From 2-12-FULL-60-25 sp003576745 (GTDB taxonomy: Bacteria; Patescibacteriota; Patescibacteriia; 2-12-FULL-60-25): a stretch of DNA of 64,000 nt. Shown here piece by piece: positions 35,198 through 43,235 of the stretch. The stretch's first letter is position 1; each line of letters begins with the position of its first letter. The stretch lies in NCBI GenBank assembly GCA_030272835.1, contig SZOQ01000002.1:62001-126000 (forward strand). Direction: 5' to 3'. The position numbers were made by a program, and so were the translations under genes. Under the pieces are notes generated by a model. It was not told the origin of the DNA. It made no database searches and saw nothing but the letters and a program-made list of their open reading frames with translations.

Positions 35198-37342
35198 ATG
35201 ACAAAACGATTCGTGCTTGAAGGCGCGGAATCCACGCGCAAGCTTTCCGTGGATTACTCGAACGCGCTGAATCAGGAACAGCGTGACGCCGTTCTTCACG
35301 GCGAAGGAGCCGCGCTCGTCCTGGCGGGCGCCGGTTCGGGAAAAACAACCACCATCACGTATCGCGTTGCCTACATGATCGAGCGCGGCACACCGCCATC
35401 GGACATTCTCCTGCTTACGTTTACGAATAAAGCGTCCCGCGAAATGCTGGAACGGGTGGAACGCCTGCTCGGGAGCGCCGTTCACGGCATATGGGGCGGA
35501 ACATTCCATTCCATTGCAAATCGCCTGCTCCGCATGAACGCCGAACGGCTGGGGTATACGCCCGGCTTTACCATTCTCGATATGGAGGATGCGAAAGGTC
35601 TGCTGAAGGCCGTGTTGAAGGACATGCATATCGACATGACGCAACGACGGTTTCCGTCTCCGGCCGTATGCGCAAACATTCTTTCATATGCACGGAACAT
35701 CTGCGGGAGCATTCAGGAAACCGTCGAGCTCAAGCATCCGTCATTTCGGGAACTGATTTCGGACCTTGAGGAGCTTGCACGCCGGTACGATGATCGGAAA
35801 CAAAAAACAAACAGCATGGATTTTGACGATCTCTTGCAGAATCTTCTCCGTCTGCTGGAAATGCCCGATGCGGGCGCGTCGATTTCGTCGCGTTTTCGGT
35901 ACGTGCTTGTGGACGAATATCAGGATACGAATGCCATTCAGGCGCGCATCGTGAACCGGTTCGCGCATGCGCACGGCAATGTATTTGTGGTGGGGGATGA
36001 CGCGCAATCCATTTACGGGTTCCGCGGCGCGGATGTCCAGAACATTCTTTGTTTTCCTGAGGAACATGCGCAGGTTCGCGTATTCAAACTCGTCACGAAC
36101 TACCGTTCTACGCCGGAAATTCTGCACCTCGCGAACGACTCGCTCCGGCATAATTTGGATCAGTTCGAAAAGGAGCTCGTCGGCGTTCAACGCGGAGGAT
36201 CCAAGCCCGCCGTTATTCCCTGCGCCTCCGCAAAACAAGAGGCGCAGTACATTGCGGAGCAGGCGCTTCGTCTCCGCGAAGAGGGGACGGCGCTCCGGAA
36301 TATGGCCGTGCTGTTCCGCGCTACCTCGCATTCCCAACAACTGGAGCTCGAGCTTTTGAAGCGGGACATTCCGTACGAATACCGCGGAGGATTGAAATTT
36401 TTCGAGCGGGCGCATATCAAGGACATTCAGGCGTTTCTCCGCGTATTTCAGAATCCCAAAGACGAGACCGCCTGGCGCCGCGTTCTTGTTATGCAGGCCG
36501 GCATCGGCGAGACGCTCGCGGGAGCCTTGAGCCGGCAGGCGATGACGCATGAACATTTTTCTGGCGCGCTTGCCGACCGCATGGACGGAATCGTGACGCC
36601 GCGCGCGGCATCCGGATGGGGAGAATTTCTCGCGATCGCCGGAAGCATGGTGACAGAAGCGCCGACTCCGTCGGCCATGATTCGGGCCGTGGCCGCCTCG
36701 AGCTATCAGCAGCTTCTCGAGCGCGAATACCCGAATTGGCGGGACCGGCTTGAAGATATCGAGCAGTTCGCCTTGTTCGCGGAAGGCTATGAATCGCTTG
36801 AATCGTTTCTCGCCGACGTGTCGTTATATGATGATGTTCTAGCCAAACGCGAGGAGTATGGGCCGAACGACGACGAACGCATGGTGCTTTCAACGGTGCA
36901 TCAGTCCAAAGGGCTCGAGTGGGACACGGTTTTTATTCTCCATCTCGCGGACGGGGCGTTTCCGAACGGGCGCGCGCTTGCGGAGGAAAACGGTATCGAA
37001 GAAGAGCGCCGCTTGTTTTACGTGGCCGTAACGCGCGCCAGGCGGCGGTTGTTTTTGAGTTATCCGCTCACGATGGGGCATGATTCGCTTGTCCTGAACC
37101 GGCCATCGCAGTTTTTGGACGAGATCGACCCCAGACTCACGGAACGCATCGAGCTTGTGGATGCGTATCGCGCGAAGCCGCCACCCGATCACGGCTGGAA
37201 CTGGGATTTGTCCGGGAGCGAGGACGTGATTGAGCTCGACGCGCTCGGGGAACCGAGGGCGTCCGCATCGAGCAGGACAGCGTGGAAGGCGTCCACGAAA
37301 TCCGCAAACAAGCCTCCGCGCGAACTGCTTCCGCCCGTGTAA
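35198..37342 (+). CDS. UvrD/PcrA-type DNA helicase (SF1A)
   Basis: A 714-aa ATP-dependent 3'-5' helicase for repair and replication restart. Motifs in order: Q-motif SNALNQEQRDAV, Walker A LAGAGSGKTTT (about 42-52), Ia LLLTFTNKAS, Walker B VLVDEYQDTN, III VVGDDAQSIYGFRGA, IV VTNYRSTPEI, V VLSTVHQSKGLEWDTVF and VI YVAVTRARRRLFLSY. It has the 1A/2A core with 1B/2B insertions. The C-terminal 60 residues are non-conserved. PcrA versus UvrD cannot be decided here. Confidence 0.93.
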   Translation: MTKRFVLEGAESTRKLSVDYSNALNQEQRDAVLHGEGAALVLAGAGSGKTTTITYRVAYMIERGTPPSDILLLTFTNKASREMLERVERLLGSAVHGIWGGTFHSIANRLLRMNAERLGYTPGFTILDMEDAKGLLKAVLKDMHIDMTQRRFPSPAVCANILSYARNICGSIQETVELKHPSFRELISDLEELARRYDDRKQKTNSMDFDDLLQNLLRLLEMPDAGASISSRFRYVLVDEYQDTNAIQARIVNRFAHAHGNVFVVGDDAQSIYGFRGADVQNILCFPEEHAQVRVFKLVTNYRSTPEILHLANDSLRHNLDQFEKELVGVQRGGSKPAVIPCASAKQEAQYIAEQALRLREEGTALRNMAVLFRATSHSQQLELELLKRDIPYEYRGGLKFFERAHIKDIQAFLRVFQNPKDETAWRRVLVMQAGIGETLAGALSRQAMTHEHFSGALADRMDGIVTPRAASGWGEFLAIAGSMVTEAPTPSAMIRAVAASSYQQLLEREYPNWRDRLEDIEQFALFAEGYESLESFLADVSLYDDVLAKREEYGPNDDERMVLSTVHQSKGLEWDTVFILHLADGAFPNGRALAEENGIEEERRLFYVAVTRARRRLFLSYPLTMGHDSLVLNRPSQFLDEIDPRLTERIELVDAYRAKPPPDHGWNWDLSGSEDVIELDALGEPRASASSRTAWKASTKSANKPPRELLPPV

Positions 37343-37344
37343 GC

Positions 37345-37926
37345 ATGGATACACTCTTCTTGCTCCTCGCGCTTTTTGCCGCCGTCGTCCTCACGGCCGC
37401 CTATGCCGTGCACACATTCATCCAGCTCATCCGTCTGCACCGCGGAGCCGTTCCGTTTGTTCGGAGCGATCGTCGGCTTGTGAAAAAAATCCTTGATGAA
37501 CAGCTATTACCGAAACAGGGAATGATTCTGGATTTGGGTTGTGGAGACGGAACGCTCCTGTTTGCTCTTGAACGATTCGGGTATGCGGGTCCGCTCATCG
37601 GGTACGAACACAGCATCCATCCATGGGCTTCCGGCATTCTTTGGGCAAGGATATGCGGATCGAACGTGCGATTGGTCCGCGGGGATGCATCGCATGCGCC
37701 GTTAGAAAAAGCGTCGGCCGTATATCTCTTTTTGCTCGAAGAGGCGCTTCTGCATCTTCGACAGCCGCTTCAGGCATCTCTTGCGCCCGGAGCGATTGTC
37801 GTCTCCGCCGAGTTTGCCGTCCCCGGATGGAATCCCATTCGCATCCTTCGTGCGCATGGCGTAACCTCGCGAGAGGCTCCTATTTATGTGTATCGTGCGG
37901 GGGAGAGTTGGGGGCAGGAAGTATAG
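37345..37926 (+). CDS. membrane-tethered class I SAM-dependent methyltransferase
   Basis: A 193-aa protein. One N-terminal TM (LFLLLALFAAVVLTAAYAVHTFI) is followed by a Rossmann methyltransferase with motif I MILDLGCGDGTLLFALERFG, an acidic residue after beta-2 in IGYEHSIHPW, and motif II/III VRGDASH...AVYLFLLEEALLHL. It follows the helicase by 2 nt. The N-terminal anchor puts the active site at the inner membrane face; substrate unknown (lipid or lysine methylation would be guesses). The stop is directly followed by repeat copy F. Confidence 0.78.
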   Translation: MDTLFLLLALFAAVVLTAAYAVHTFIQLIRLHRGAVPFVRSDRRLVKKILDEQLLPKQGMILDLGCGDGTLLFALERFGYAGPLIGYEHSIHPWASGILWARICGSNVRLVRGDASHAPLEKASAVYLFLLEEALLHLRQPLQASLAPGAIVVSAEFAVPGWNPIRILRAHGVTSREAPIYVYRAGESWGQEV

Positions 37927-38290
37927 GAAGCAGAAAGTCGTGAGTAGGGGCGCGGCATACTCGCCCTCGTGGAGTACGTAGTTGCGTAGGACGTAGGTCG
38001 TGAGTCGTGATGTATGGGCCGCGGGCCATGCGGTATGCGGGATGCACCATGCGGTATGCGGAAAGTGCGTAGTTGCGTAGGGGAGCATAATTCTCCCCGA
38101 ACCCCTTTGCCCTTTGCCCTTTGCCCTTTGCCCTCAGCTCTTTTGCTAACAGCTAGCAGCTCCCACCTACAATCTTCCCCATAACCCCTGCCTTTAGCCC
38201 TTGCATCTGTCGTTCGTAGGCCCGTACGACAGTAGGTTTGTTGGTAAGCGGTGTTCATCCTAGATCCGAACCCCGTAACCCTTGATTTTT
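37927..38290 (+). repeat. modular intergenic repeat, copy F
   Basis: The longest copy with a core. Words: gtagttgcgtaggacgtagg, atgcggtatgcgg twice, cgtagttgcgtaggggagc, the perfect GGGGA/TCCCC hairpin core around cataattc (38080-38099), a tandem run of ccctttg units (38101-38133), gctaacagctagcagctccc, gtaggcccgtacgacagtag, and gtaagcggtgttcatcctag, an end shared with copy D. It fills the gap before metK. Confidence 0.8.
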
Positions 38291-38300
38291 CATGTCTTTT

Positions 38301-38309
38301 TGATACGGT
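38301..38309 (+). promoter_or_regulatory. extended -10 of metK-like gene, leaderless spacing
   Basis: TGA-TACGGT at 38301-38309, 8 nt before the ATG at 38318; no Shine-Dalgarno. Confidence 0.45.
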
Positions 38310-38317
38310 CACGGCCT

Positions 38318-39337
38318 ATGCGGATTGCAAGGACGCTGTCACCCGGACATCCGGACCGGCTCTGCGACATGCTTGCCGAAACGATTTTGGATGAGTATCT
38401 CCGTCGTGACCCCGCGACTTCCATGCGCGTGCATGTATCGGGCGGACGCGGGGCTATTTTTGTGAGCGGTGTCGTATCGTCCAAGGCGGACTTTGATGTG
38501 GGATCGCTTGTCGTACGCACGGCCGCGGCATTGGGCGTTCGCAAACACGTGGAACCTTTCGTATCGCTCGAGTCGGTTCCAGGCTCCTTTGTGTTGGAAG
38601 CCACGAGATCCTCCCGCCCCATTTCCGTCACGGGATATGCCGCGGCGGAAAGCGAAGAATCGCTTCCCGGACATGTCAGTTTGTCGCGTCGACTCGCAAA
38701 AAAACTGGAAGATGCGCGCCAGCGTGACCCGGAATGGTTCTGGCTCTCGCCCTCGTTTGAAATTATCGTTGCCGAATCATATGGTCATCCGCCGATCATT
38801 CACGTGAATTGCGGACACGGGGAAGAGGATTTGGCGAATGTTCGCGCGCGAATCAAGCAACTGTTCAATGGGGAGACGAGCGGGATGGACGTACGCGTGA
38901 ATCATAACGGGCCCATCCGTGCGAACGGGCTGGATGTTGATATGGGAAATTCCGGCATCTCCGCGGATCCGTATGGCAGCGGCATTTATATACGGGAATC
39001 CGTGATCGGCTATGACCCGTCCCATCCTGTAAAATTCGGTTCCTGGCTGGCGCGCGGTCTGGCAAGCATGACGCTTCGGCGCACCGGCTCCAAAGCTGTT
39101 ATGGTGCAGGCAGTGTATTTGCCCGGCGAAAGCGCGCCCAGCTATCTTCGCGTCCGCAATGAACGAGGGGCAGACCTCGCTGATCCGACGGATGCGGATG
39201 GTATGCGCTATGCGAAATTGGCATCGATGCTCCGATACGGTCTGAACGCCGATGCTGCGCGCTGGGGATTTGCGGGAGAAGCGGGATTGCCATGGGAGCC
39301 GGTTGACCCCGGAAGCGCCCTCGACGCTTCTGCGTGA
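38318..39337 (+). CDS. metK: divergent S-adenosylmethionine synthetase (MetK family)
   Basis: 339 aa, versus about 380-400 for typical MetK. The N-terminal signature is kept as LSPGHPDRLCDMLAETILDEY. The region equal to GDQGxMFGYA reads RPISVTGYAAAES, so the GDQG loop is lost. A stretch like the third-domain glycine loop reads MGNSGISADPYGSGIYIRES followed by YDPSHPVKFGSWLAR, matching the KDPxKVDRSxAYxAR region. The fold assignment is good, but loss of canonical loop residues makes normal AdoMet synthesis uncertain. Two methyltransferases flank it. Confidence 0.75.
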   Translation: MRIARTLSPGHPDRLCDMLAETILDEYLRRDPATSMRVHVSGGRGAIFVSGVVSSKADFDVGSLVVRTAAALGVRKHVEPFVSLESVPGSFVLEATRSSRPISVTGYAAAESEESLPGHVSLSRRLAKKLEDARQRDPEWFWLSPSFEIIVAESYGHPPIIHVNCGHGEEDLANVRARIKQLFNGETSGMDVRVNHNGPIRANGLDVDMGNSGISADPYGSGIYIRESVIGYDPSHPVKFGSWLARGLASMTLRRTGSKAVMVQAVYLPGESAPSYLRVRNERGADLADPTDADGMRYAKLASMLRYGLNADAARWGFAGEAGLPWEPVDPGSALDASA

Positions 39338-39341
39338 TGTT

Positions 39342-39350
39342 TGTTACCCT
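39342..39350 (+). promoter_or_regulatory. extended -10 of the 39359 methyltransferase, leaderless spacing
   Basis: TGT-TACCCT at 39342-39350, 8 nt before the ATG at 39359. Confidence 0.4.
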
Positions 39351-39358
39351 TCGGCGAT

Positions 39359-40177
39359 ATGGTTGTGCCTCCTGTTATGAAAACGGCTCTGTGGGCCGCG
39401 GCACTCCGAGCCCGGTCGGCAAACGATCCGCAGTCGCTTGTCGCCGACCCGTTCGCTATACGCCTCATTGGTGAGGATGGGCTTGCGGAAGGCCTTGCGT
39501 ATGAGCAGAAGCACGGGGCCGGCATACACATGCTCCGGCGGACCAGACTGTTTGACGATCTCATTCTCCGCATTATCGGGGAACGGTCTGTCGGCACGGT
39601 GCTTTATCCCGGTTCCGGCCTCGATACACGGCCATACCGTCTGGCGCTTCCCGCATCGCTCACGTGGATCGAAATCGATTTTCCGAATGTTTTGAATTGG
39701 AAAGCGCAGGCGCTCGCCGGACATGATCCGGCATGCAAACTCATTCGCGCGCCTGCTGATCTTACAAAACCTCATGCCGTTCAGGAAGCCGTCAAAGATA
39801 TTCCGACAGAAGGAAAATGTCTGATTGTCATGGAGAATCTTCTGCATTATTTGGACGGGCTCCAGACACAGAATTTTTTTCAGGATATCCGAAGCTTCGG
39901 ATCGGCGAATATGGTGCTGGTGGATATCGGAAGTCCGGCATTGCCGACAAGCACCCTCGGAAAAGTCATGTTCGGAGAGCTGGAAAAAGCCGGGAGCCAG
40001 CGCGCGGGCATAGCCGACATTGCCGCCTTCGCCGGTCATGCAGGTTATCGTGTTCTGCAGTCGTTTCCTCTTTTTGCGCTCCGCGGGGCGCCTGATTCCT
40101 GGAAGGAAACCGCTCCGTGGTATGTGTCTCGCGCAAAACAGGATCTTCTGCGTATTGTTGTTCTTGAACGGACCTAA
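39359..40177 (+). CDS. leucine-carboxyl-methyltransferase-family O-methyltransferase
   Basis: A 272-aa class I SAM methyltransferase of the LCM/PPM type used on polyketide-like or small carboxylic substrates. Features are the N-terminal KTALWAAALRARSANDPQSLVADPFA, the SAM loop LYPGSGLDTRPYRL, the acidic WIEIDFPNVLNWKAQAL, and VMENLLHYLDG. The start at 39359 is chosen because the -10 lies 8 nt before. No partner biosynthesis genes are nearby, so the substrate is unknown. Confidence 0.85.
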   Translation: MVVPPVMKTALWAAALRARSANDPQSLVADPFAIRLIGEDGLAEGLAYEQKHGAGIHMLRRTRLFDDLILRIIGERSVGTVLYPGSGLDTRPYRLALPASLTWIEIDFPNVLNWKAQALAGHDPACKLIRAPADLTKPHAVQEAVKDIPTEGKCLIVMENLLHYLDGLQTQNFFQDIRSFGSANMVLVDIGSPALPTSTLGKVMFGELEKAGSQRAGIADIAAFAGHAGYRVLQSFPLFALRGAPDSWKETAPWYVSRAKQDLLRIVVLERT

Positions 40178-40199
40178 TTCATTCATCCCTCTTCCTTCA

Positions 40200-40208
40200 T
40201 GCTACGCT
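40200..40208 (+). promoter_or_regulatory. extended -10 of the cyclophilin gene, leaderless spacing
   Basis: TGC-TACGCT at 40200-40208, 8 nt before the ATG at 40217. Confidence 0.45.
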
Positions 40209-40216
40209 ATCACTCT

Positions 40217-40819
40217 ATGAACCGCATTGCCCTTCCATTCGCCATGCTTCTTCTTCTCGGTCAAGGATGCGTCCCATCGCGGCCCCAACCGCGCGGCATC
40301 CCTCCAGCCCCCCAACCTATTCAAGAATCTCTTCCATCTGTGACCACACCAAACACCCTTTCATTTCCCGGCGTCCTTCCCGCGGAACAGACCAATGCCA
40401 TCGTACGCATAAAAACCCCGAAGGGCGATATTGTGATTCAGATACTTCCAGACGAAGGGCCGAACGCAGCTTCCAATTTTGCGTATCTTGTTGGCCAGCG
40501 TTTCTATGACGGCCTCACCTTCCATCGCGTCGAGCCTGGATTCGTAATTCAGGGCGGAGATCCCCGGGGGAATGGTACCGGAGGCCCAGGCTATAGCTTC
40601 GAGGACGATCCCGTGGGTTTGCCGTATGCCCGTGGCATCGTCGCCATGGCGAATGCCGGACCGAATACGAACGGTTCGCAGTTCTTCATTATGCTGGCAG
40701 ACACGCCTTTGCCTCCCGCGTATTCCATATTCGGGAAGGTGATTGAAGGGATGGACGTGGTGGATCAGATTCGCGTGGGCGATGTCATGACCTCCGTCAC
40801 GATCGATGCAAACGAGTAG
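40217..40819 (+). CDS. cyclophilin-type peptidyl-prolyl isomerase, lipoprotein
   Basis: A 200-aa lipoprotein with a signal peptide and lipobox LGQGC (Cys18), a Pro-rich spacer, then a single-domain cyclophilin: VRIKTPKGDIVIQILPDEGPNAASNF, FYDGLTFHRVEPGFVIQGGDP (catalytic Phe-His-Arg), NTNGSQFFIMLADTPLPP and YSIFGKVIEGMDVVD. It would fold proteins outside the cytoplasmic membrane, perhaps the large exported proteins of this genome. Confidence 0.92.
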   Translation: MNRIALPFAMLLLLGQGCVPSRPQPRGIPPAPQPIQESLPSVTTPNTLSFPGVLPAEQTNAIVRIKTPKGDIVIQILPDEGPNAASNFAYLVGQRFYDGLTFHRVEPGFVIQGGDPRGNGTGGPGYSFEDDPVGLPYARGIVAMANAGPNTNGSQFFIMLADTPLPPAYSIFGKVIEGMDVVDQIRVGDVMTSVTIDANE

Positions 40820-40826
40820 GCGGGTC

Positions 40827-41657
40827 ATGGCTTCCGACATGAGAAGAATCATTCGCGGCGCGCTTTTTGTCGCGGCAATTTTCCTCGCCGGAGGTATTGC
40901 GTTTTCGCAACGTACGGCGATTCGAGAGGCCGTCCGGCGTTTTCAGGAGCCTCCGCTGCCGGCGGAAGAGGCATCCCCATTTCCCCTTCCGGCGGAAGAA
41001 AGGAAGCCGCAGGCGCGCCCGGCCGAGGAGAGCGTAAAGCCTCCGCCACCGGAGGCGTCAGCGACGTCCTCTGCCGATATTCCGAGGGAAAAATTGCTTG
41101 CGGTTCCGTTTACGTCGCAGGCGCCGCATGCGAATTGGGATATGCCGTATCAGGAAGCCTGCGAGGAAGCGTCTGTTATTATGGTGGCCGCGTATTACGC
41201 ACGCGAAAAGGGTATTATCGATCCGGATGAAGCCGATCGGCGCATTCGGAATATCGTGCGATTCCAGCAGGATCGGTATGGGTTTTATGAAGATACGTCA
41301 GCCACAGAGACCGCCCGTCTCCTTGAAGAGTATTATCCCGATCTTACGGCGGACGTTCTGTCCGTCCGGGGTCCGGAGGACATCAAGCGGTTTATCGCCA
41401 TGGGCGTTCCGGTTATTCTTCCCGCAGACGGGAAGACGCTCCCGAATCCGCATTTCCGGAACGGCGGGCCTGTCTATCACATGCTCGTGGTACGCGGCTA
41501 TACGGAAGATCGGTTCATTACGAATGATCCCGGGACAAAATTCGGTGAACGATTCCTGTACACCTATGACGGATTGCTCAACGCCGTCCATGACTGGAAT
41601 AATGGTGATGTTGCAAACGGTGCGCCTGTGATGATCGTGATCCGTCCGCGTTCCTAA
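40827..41657 (+). CDS. C39-like papain-fold peptidase, membrane-anchored
   Basis: 276 aa. The N-terminal signal anchor (IIRGALFVAAIFLAGGIAF) and Pro/Glu-rich spacer precede a peptidase C39-like domain. The likely catalytic set is Cys in YQEACEEASVIMVAAYY, His in GGPVYHMLVVRGY and Asp in FITNDPGT. An oxyanion-type Gln is in the preceding SQAPHANWDMPYQEA. The start could also be 40806, overlapping the cyclophilin stop. Substrate unknown; it may process exported proteins. Confidence 0.82.
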   Translation: MASDMRRIIRGALFVAAIFLAGGIAFSQRTAIREAVRRFQEPPLPAEEASPFPLPAEERKPQARPAEESVKPPPPEASATSSADIPREKLLAVPFTSQAPHANWDMPYQEACEEASVIMVAAYYAREKGIIDPDEADRRIRNIVRFQQDRYGFYEDTSATETARLLEEYYPDLTADVLSVRGPEDIKRFIAMGVPVILPADGKTLPNPHFRNGGPVYHMLVVRGYTEDRFITNDPGTKFGERFLYTYDGLLNAVHDWNNGDVANGAPVMIVIRPRS

Positions 41658-41809
41658 TGTCTATGTCCTCGTCTGCATCCAGATACGGCCTTCCGCTGTT
41701 TCTCGCGATTGTACTTGGCATCGCGATTTCGCTTGCCTTTCTGATCCGCGTGAGAATAGACGTGCAGAGAGAAGCTCCGAATGCGGCGGCAGAACGCGCG
41801 CGTCCGTAA
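41657..41809 (+). CDS. small single-pass membrane protein (50 aa)
   Basis: ATG overlaps the protease stop (TAATG) and the frame runs to TAA at 41807-41809. The product begins MSMSSSASRYGLPLFLAIVL, with one clean TM helix (LPLFLAIVLGIAISLAFLI) and a charged tail RVRIDVQREAPNAAAERARP. TM-plus-charged-tail layout and tight coupling argue that it is translated. It may regulate or anchor the adjacent C39-like protease; that is a guess. Confidence 0.6.
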   Translation: MSMSSSASRYGLPLFLAIVLGIAISLAFLIRVRIDVQREAPNAAAERARP

Positions 41810-41833
41810 TCGAGGTCGTCGGAACCCTCGGAG

Positions 41834-41862
41834 TTGTCCGGCGCGGTTTTGACACGTACAAT
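41834..41862 (+). promoter_or_regulatory. promoter of the GerMN lipoprotein, leaderless spacing
   Basis: TTGTCC (41834-41839), 17 bp, TACAAT (41857-41862), 7 nt before the ATG at 41870. Confidence 0.5.
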
Positions 41863-41869
41863 GTCTTGT

Positions 41870-42802
41870 ATGAAGCGAATGGCGATCCTTTGCACGGGGA
41901 TTTTGCTCTTAGGAGCCGGATGCCTGCGTACGACCATCGGCGAATTGCGCGGCGTAAAAAAATACCAGCTGCCGCCCGTTTCCGAGTACGCCTTTCAGGA
42001 TTCCTTTCTGCCGGAGGAAGAGCCGACAACCTCTTCTGATATCCTTCCTTTGTTACCGGAGGACCCCAATGTTCAGCCTGGGGAAATTGCGTCGGAATCG
42101 CAGAACGTCATTGTTTCGAGCGTCATCGCGCATTCGGAATTGCCGAATCCGTTCGTGTTGCTGGGCCGGGCGCGCGCGTTTGAAAACGTGGTTTACTGGC
42201 GCATCCGGGATGCGCGCCGGCTTGTCCTTGCTTCGGGACAGGCCATCACCAATGCGCCTGATGCGGGACGATTCGGCGCTTTCCGCATTCGCGCATTCAT
42301 TGACACGCTGCCGGAAACGGACGGGGGAACCGTCGAGGTATTTACCCGGTCGCCACGCGATGGTTCCGAACAGGATACGGTGAACATCCCGGTGACGCTT
42401 TCCCGCGAGGTCACGATGCTTAAGGCCTATTTTTCTAACATCGAAAAGGATCCGGGAGCCGAGCGCTGCGAACAAGTCTATCCGGTTACGCGGCGCGTGT
42501 ATCGCACGCAGAATGCGGCAGAGGCCGCCGCGCTGGAACTTCTCAAGGGCCCCACGGCTCTCGAACGCGGCACTGGATCCCGTACGTCGCTTTTACCGGG
42601 GACGGCGCTGCGATCCATCGTTTTAAAAGAAGGGGTGCTGACGGCGGATTTTTCACGCGATATCGTGTTCGCGCTTGCCGGTTCCTGTAATATTCAGGCC
42701 CTCCGCGCGCAGATTGAACAGACCTTCCTTCAATTTCCCACCGTTCAAGTTGTGCATATTCTGGTGGAAGGCGAGAATCTCGATAAACTTTTCAATCCAT
42801 GA
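41870..42802 (+). CDS. lipoprotein with Gmad2 and GerMN domains
   Basis: 310 aa. The signal peptide carries lipobox LGAGC (Cys18); start at 41870. After a Pro/Glu-rich linker comes a Gmad2-type Ig domain (about 95-190: VIAHSELPNPFVLLGRARAFE ... GTVEVFTRSPRDGS) and a GerMN domain at about 200-300 (TLSREVTMLKAYFSN, AAALELLKGPTALERG, LKEGVLTADFSRD, EQTFLQFPTVQVV). In spore formers this pairing is in germination and envelope lipoproteins; here it is a general cell-envelope protein. It overlaps the next gene by ATGA. Confidence 0.85.
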   Translation: MKRMAILCTGILLLGAGCLRTTIGELRGVKKYQLPPVSEYAFQDSFLPEEEPTTSSDILPLLPEDPNVQPGEIASESQNVIVSSVIAHSELPNPFVLLGRARAFENVVYWRIRDARRLVLASGQAITNAPDAGRFGAFRIRAFIDTLPETDGGTVEVFTRSPRDGSEQDTVNIPVTLSREVTMLKAYFSNIEKDPGAERCEQVYPVTRRVYRTQNAAEAAALELLKGPTALERGTGSRTSLLPGTALRSIVLKEGVLTADFSRDIVFALAGSCNIQALRAQIEQTFLQFPTVQVVHILVEGENLDKLFNP

Positions 42803-43233
42803 GCCCGATCATCTATGCCGGCGCCGCCGGCATTGCCGCCGCCGGCATTATGCTGTTTCTTTCCCATGTCGCGCCGTTCGCCGGAGCGGGACGGGTGGTA
42901 AAGGATACGGATACCATGCGGCTGTTCGGGCGGCAGTATAGCCGCCGCGAGGCGCATGTTGCGGGTATCTTGGTTCACATCGCCGCCTCGTTTTGTTTCG
43001 GCGTCCTGTACGCATGGAGCGTCTCGCTCGGCATTGTTTCGGGATACGGATTTTGGCCGTTGTCCGCGTACGCGCTTTTGCTCACCATTGTTGTCGGGGG
43101 CGTGCTTATGCCCCTCGAAGGGCACGGTTTGTTCGGCAGAAAGGAGGATCCATGGTTCGCGTTCGATCTTCTTCTCGCGAATATCGGGTGGGTTATTCTG
43201 TTTGCGCTCATTATCCGGCTCTTGCCCGTGTAG
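42799..43233 (+). CDS. four-TM membrane protein of unknown function
   Basis: A 144-aa protein with about four TM helices: IIYAGAAGIAAAGIMLFLSH, HVAGILVHIAASFCFGVLYAW, AYALLLTIVVGGVLM and LLLANIGWVILFALIIRLL. A cytoplasmic loop holds RVVKDTDTMRLFGRQYSRREAH and another PLEGHGLFGRKEDPWF. No family recognised. It is coupled to the lipoprotein before it (ATGA) and lies 2 nt upstream of xseA. Confidence 0.7.
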   Translation: MSPIIYAGAAGIAAAGIMLFLSHVAPFAGAGRVVKDTDTMRLFGRQYSRREAHVAGILVHIAASFCFGVLYAWSVSLGIVSGYGFWPLSAYALLLTIVVGGVLMPLEGHGLFGRKEDPWFAFDLLLANIGWVILFALIIRLLPV

Positions 43234-43235
43234 CT

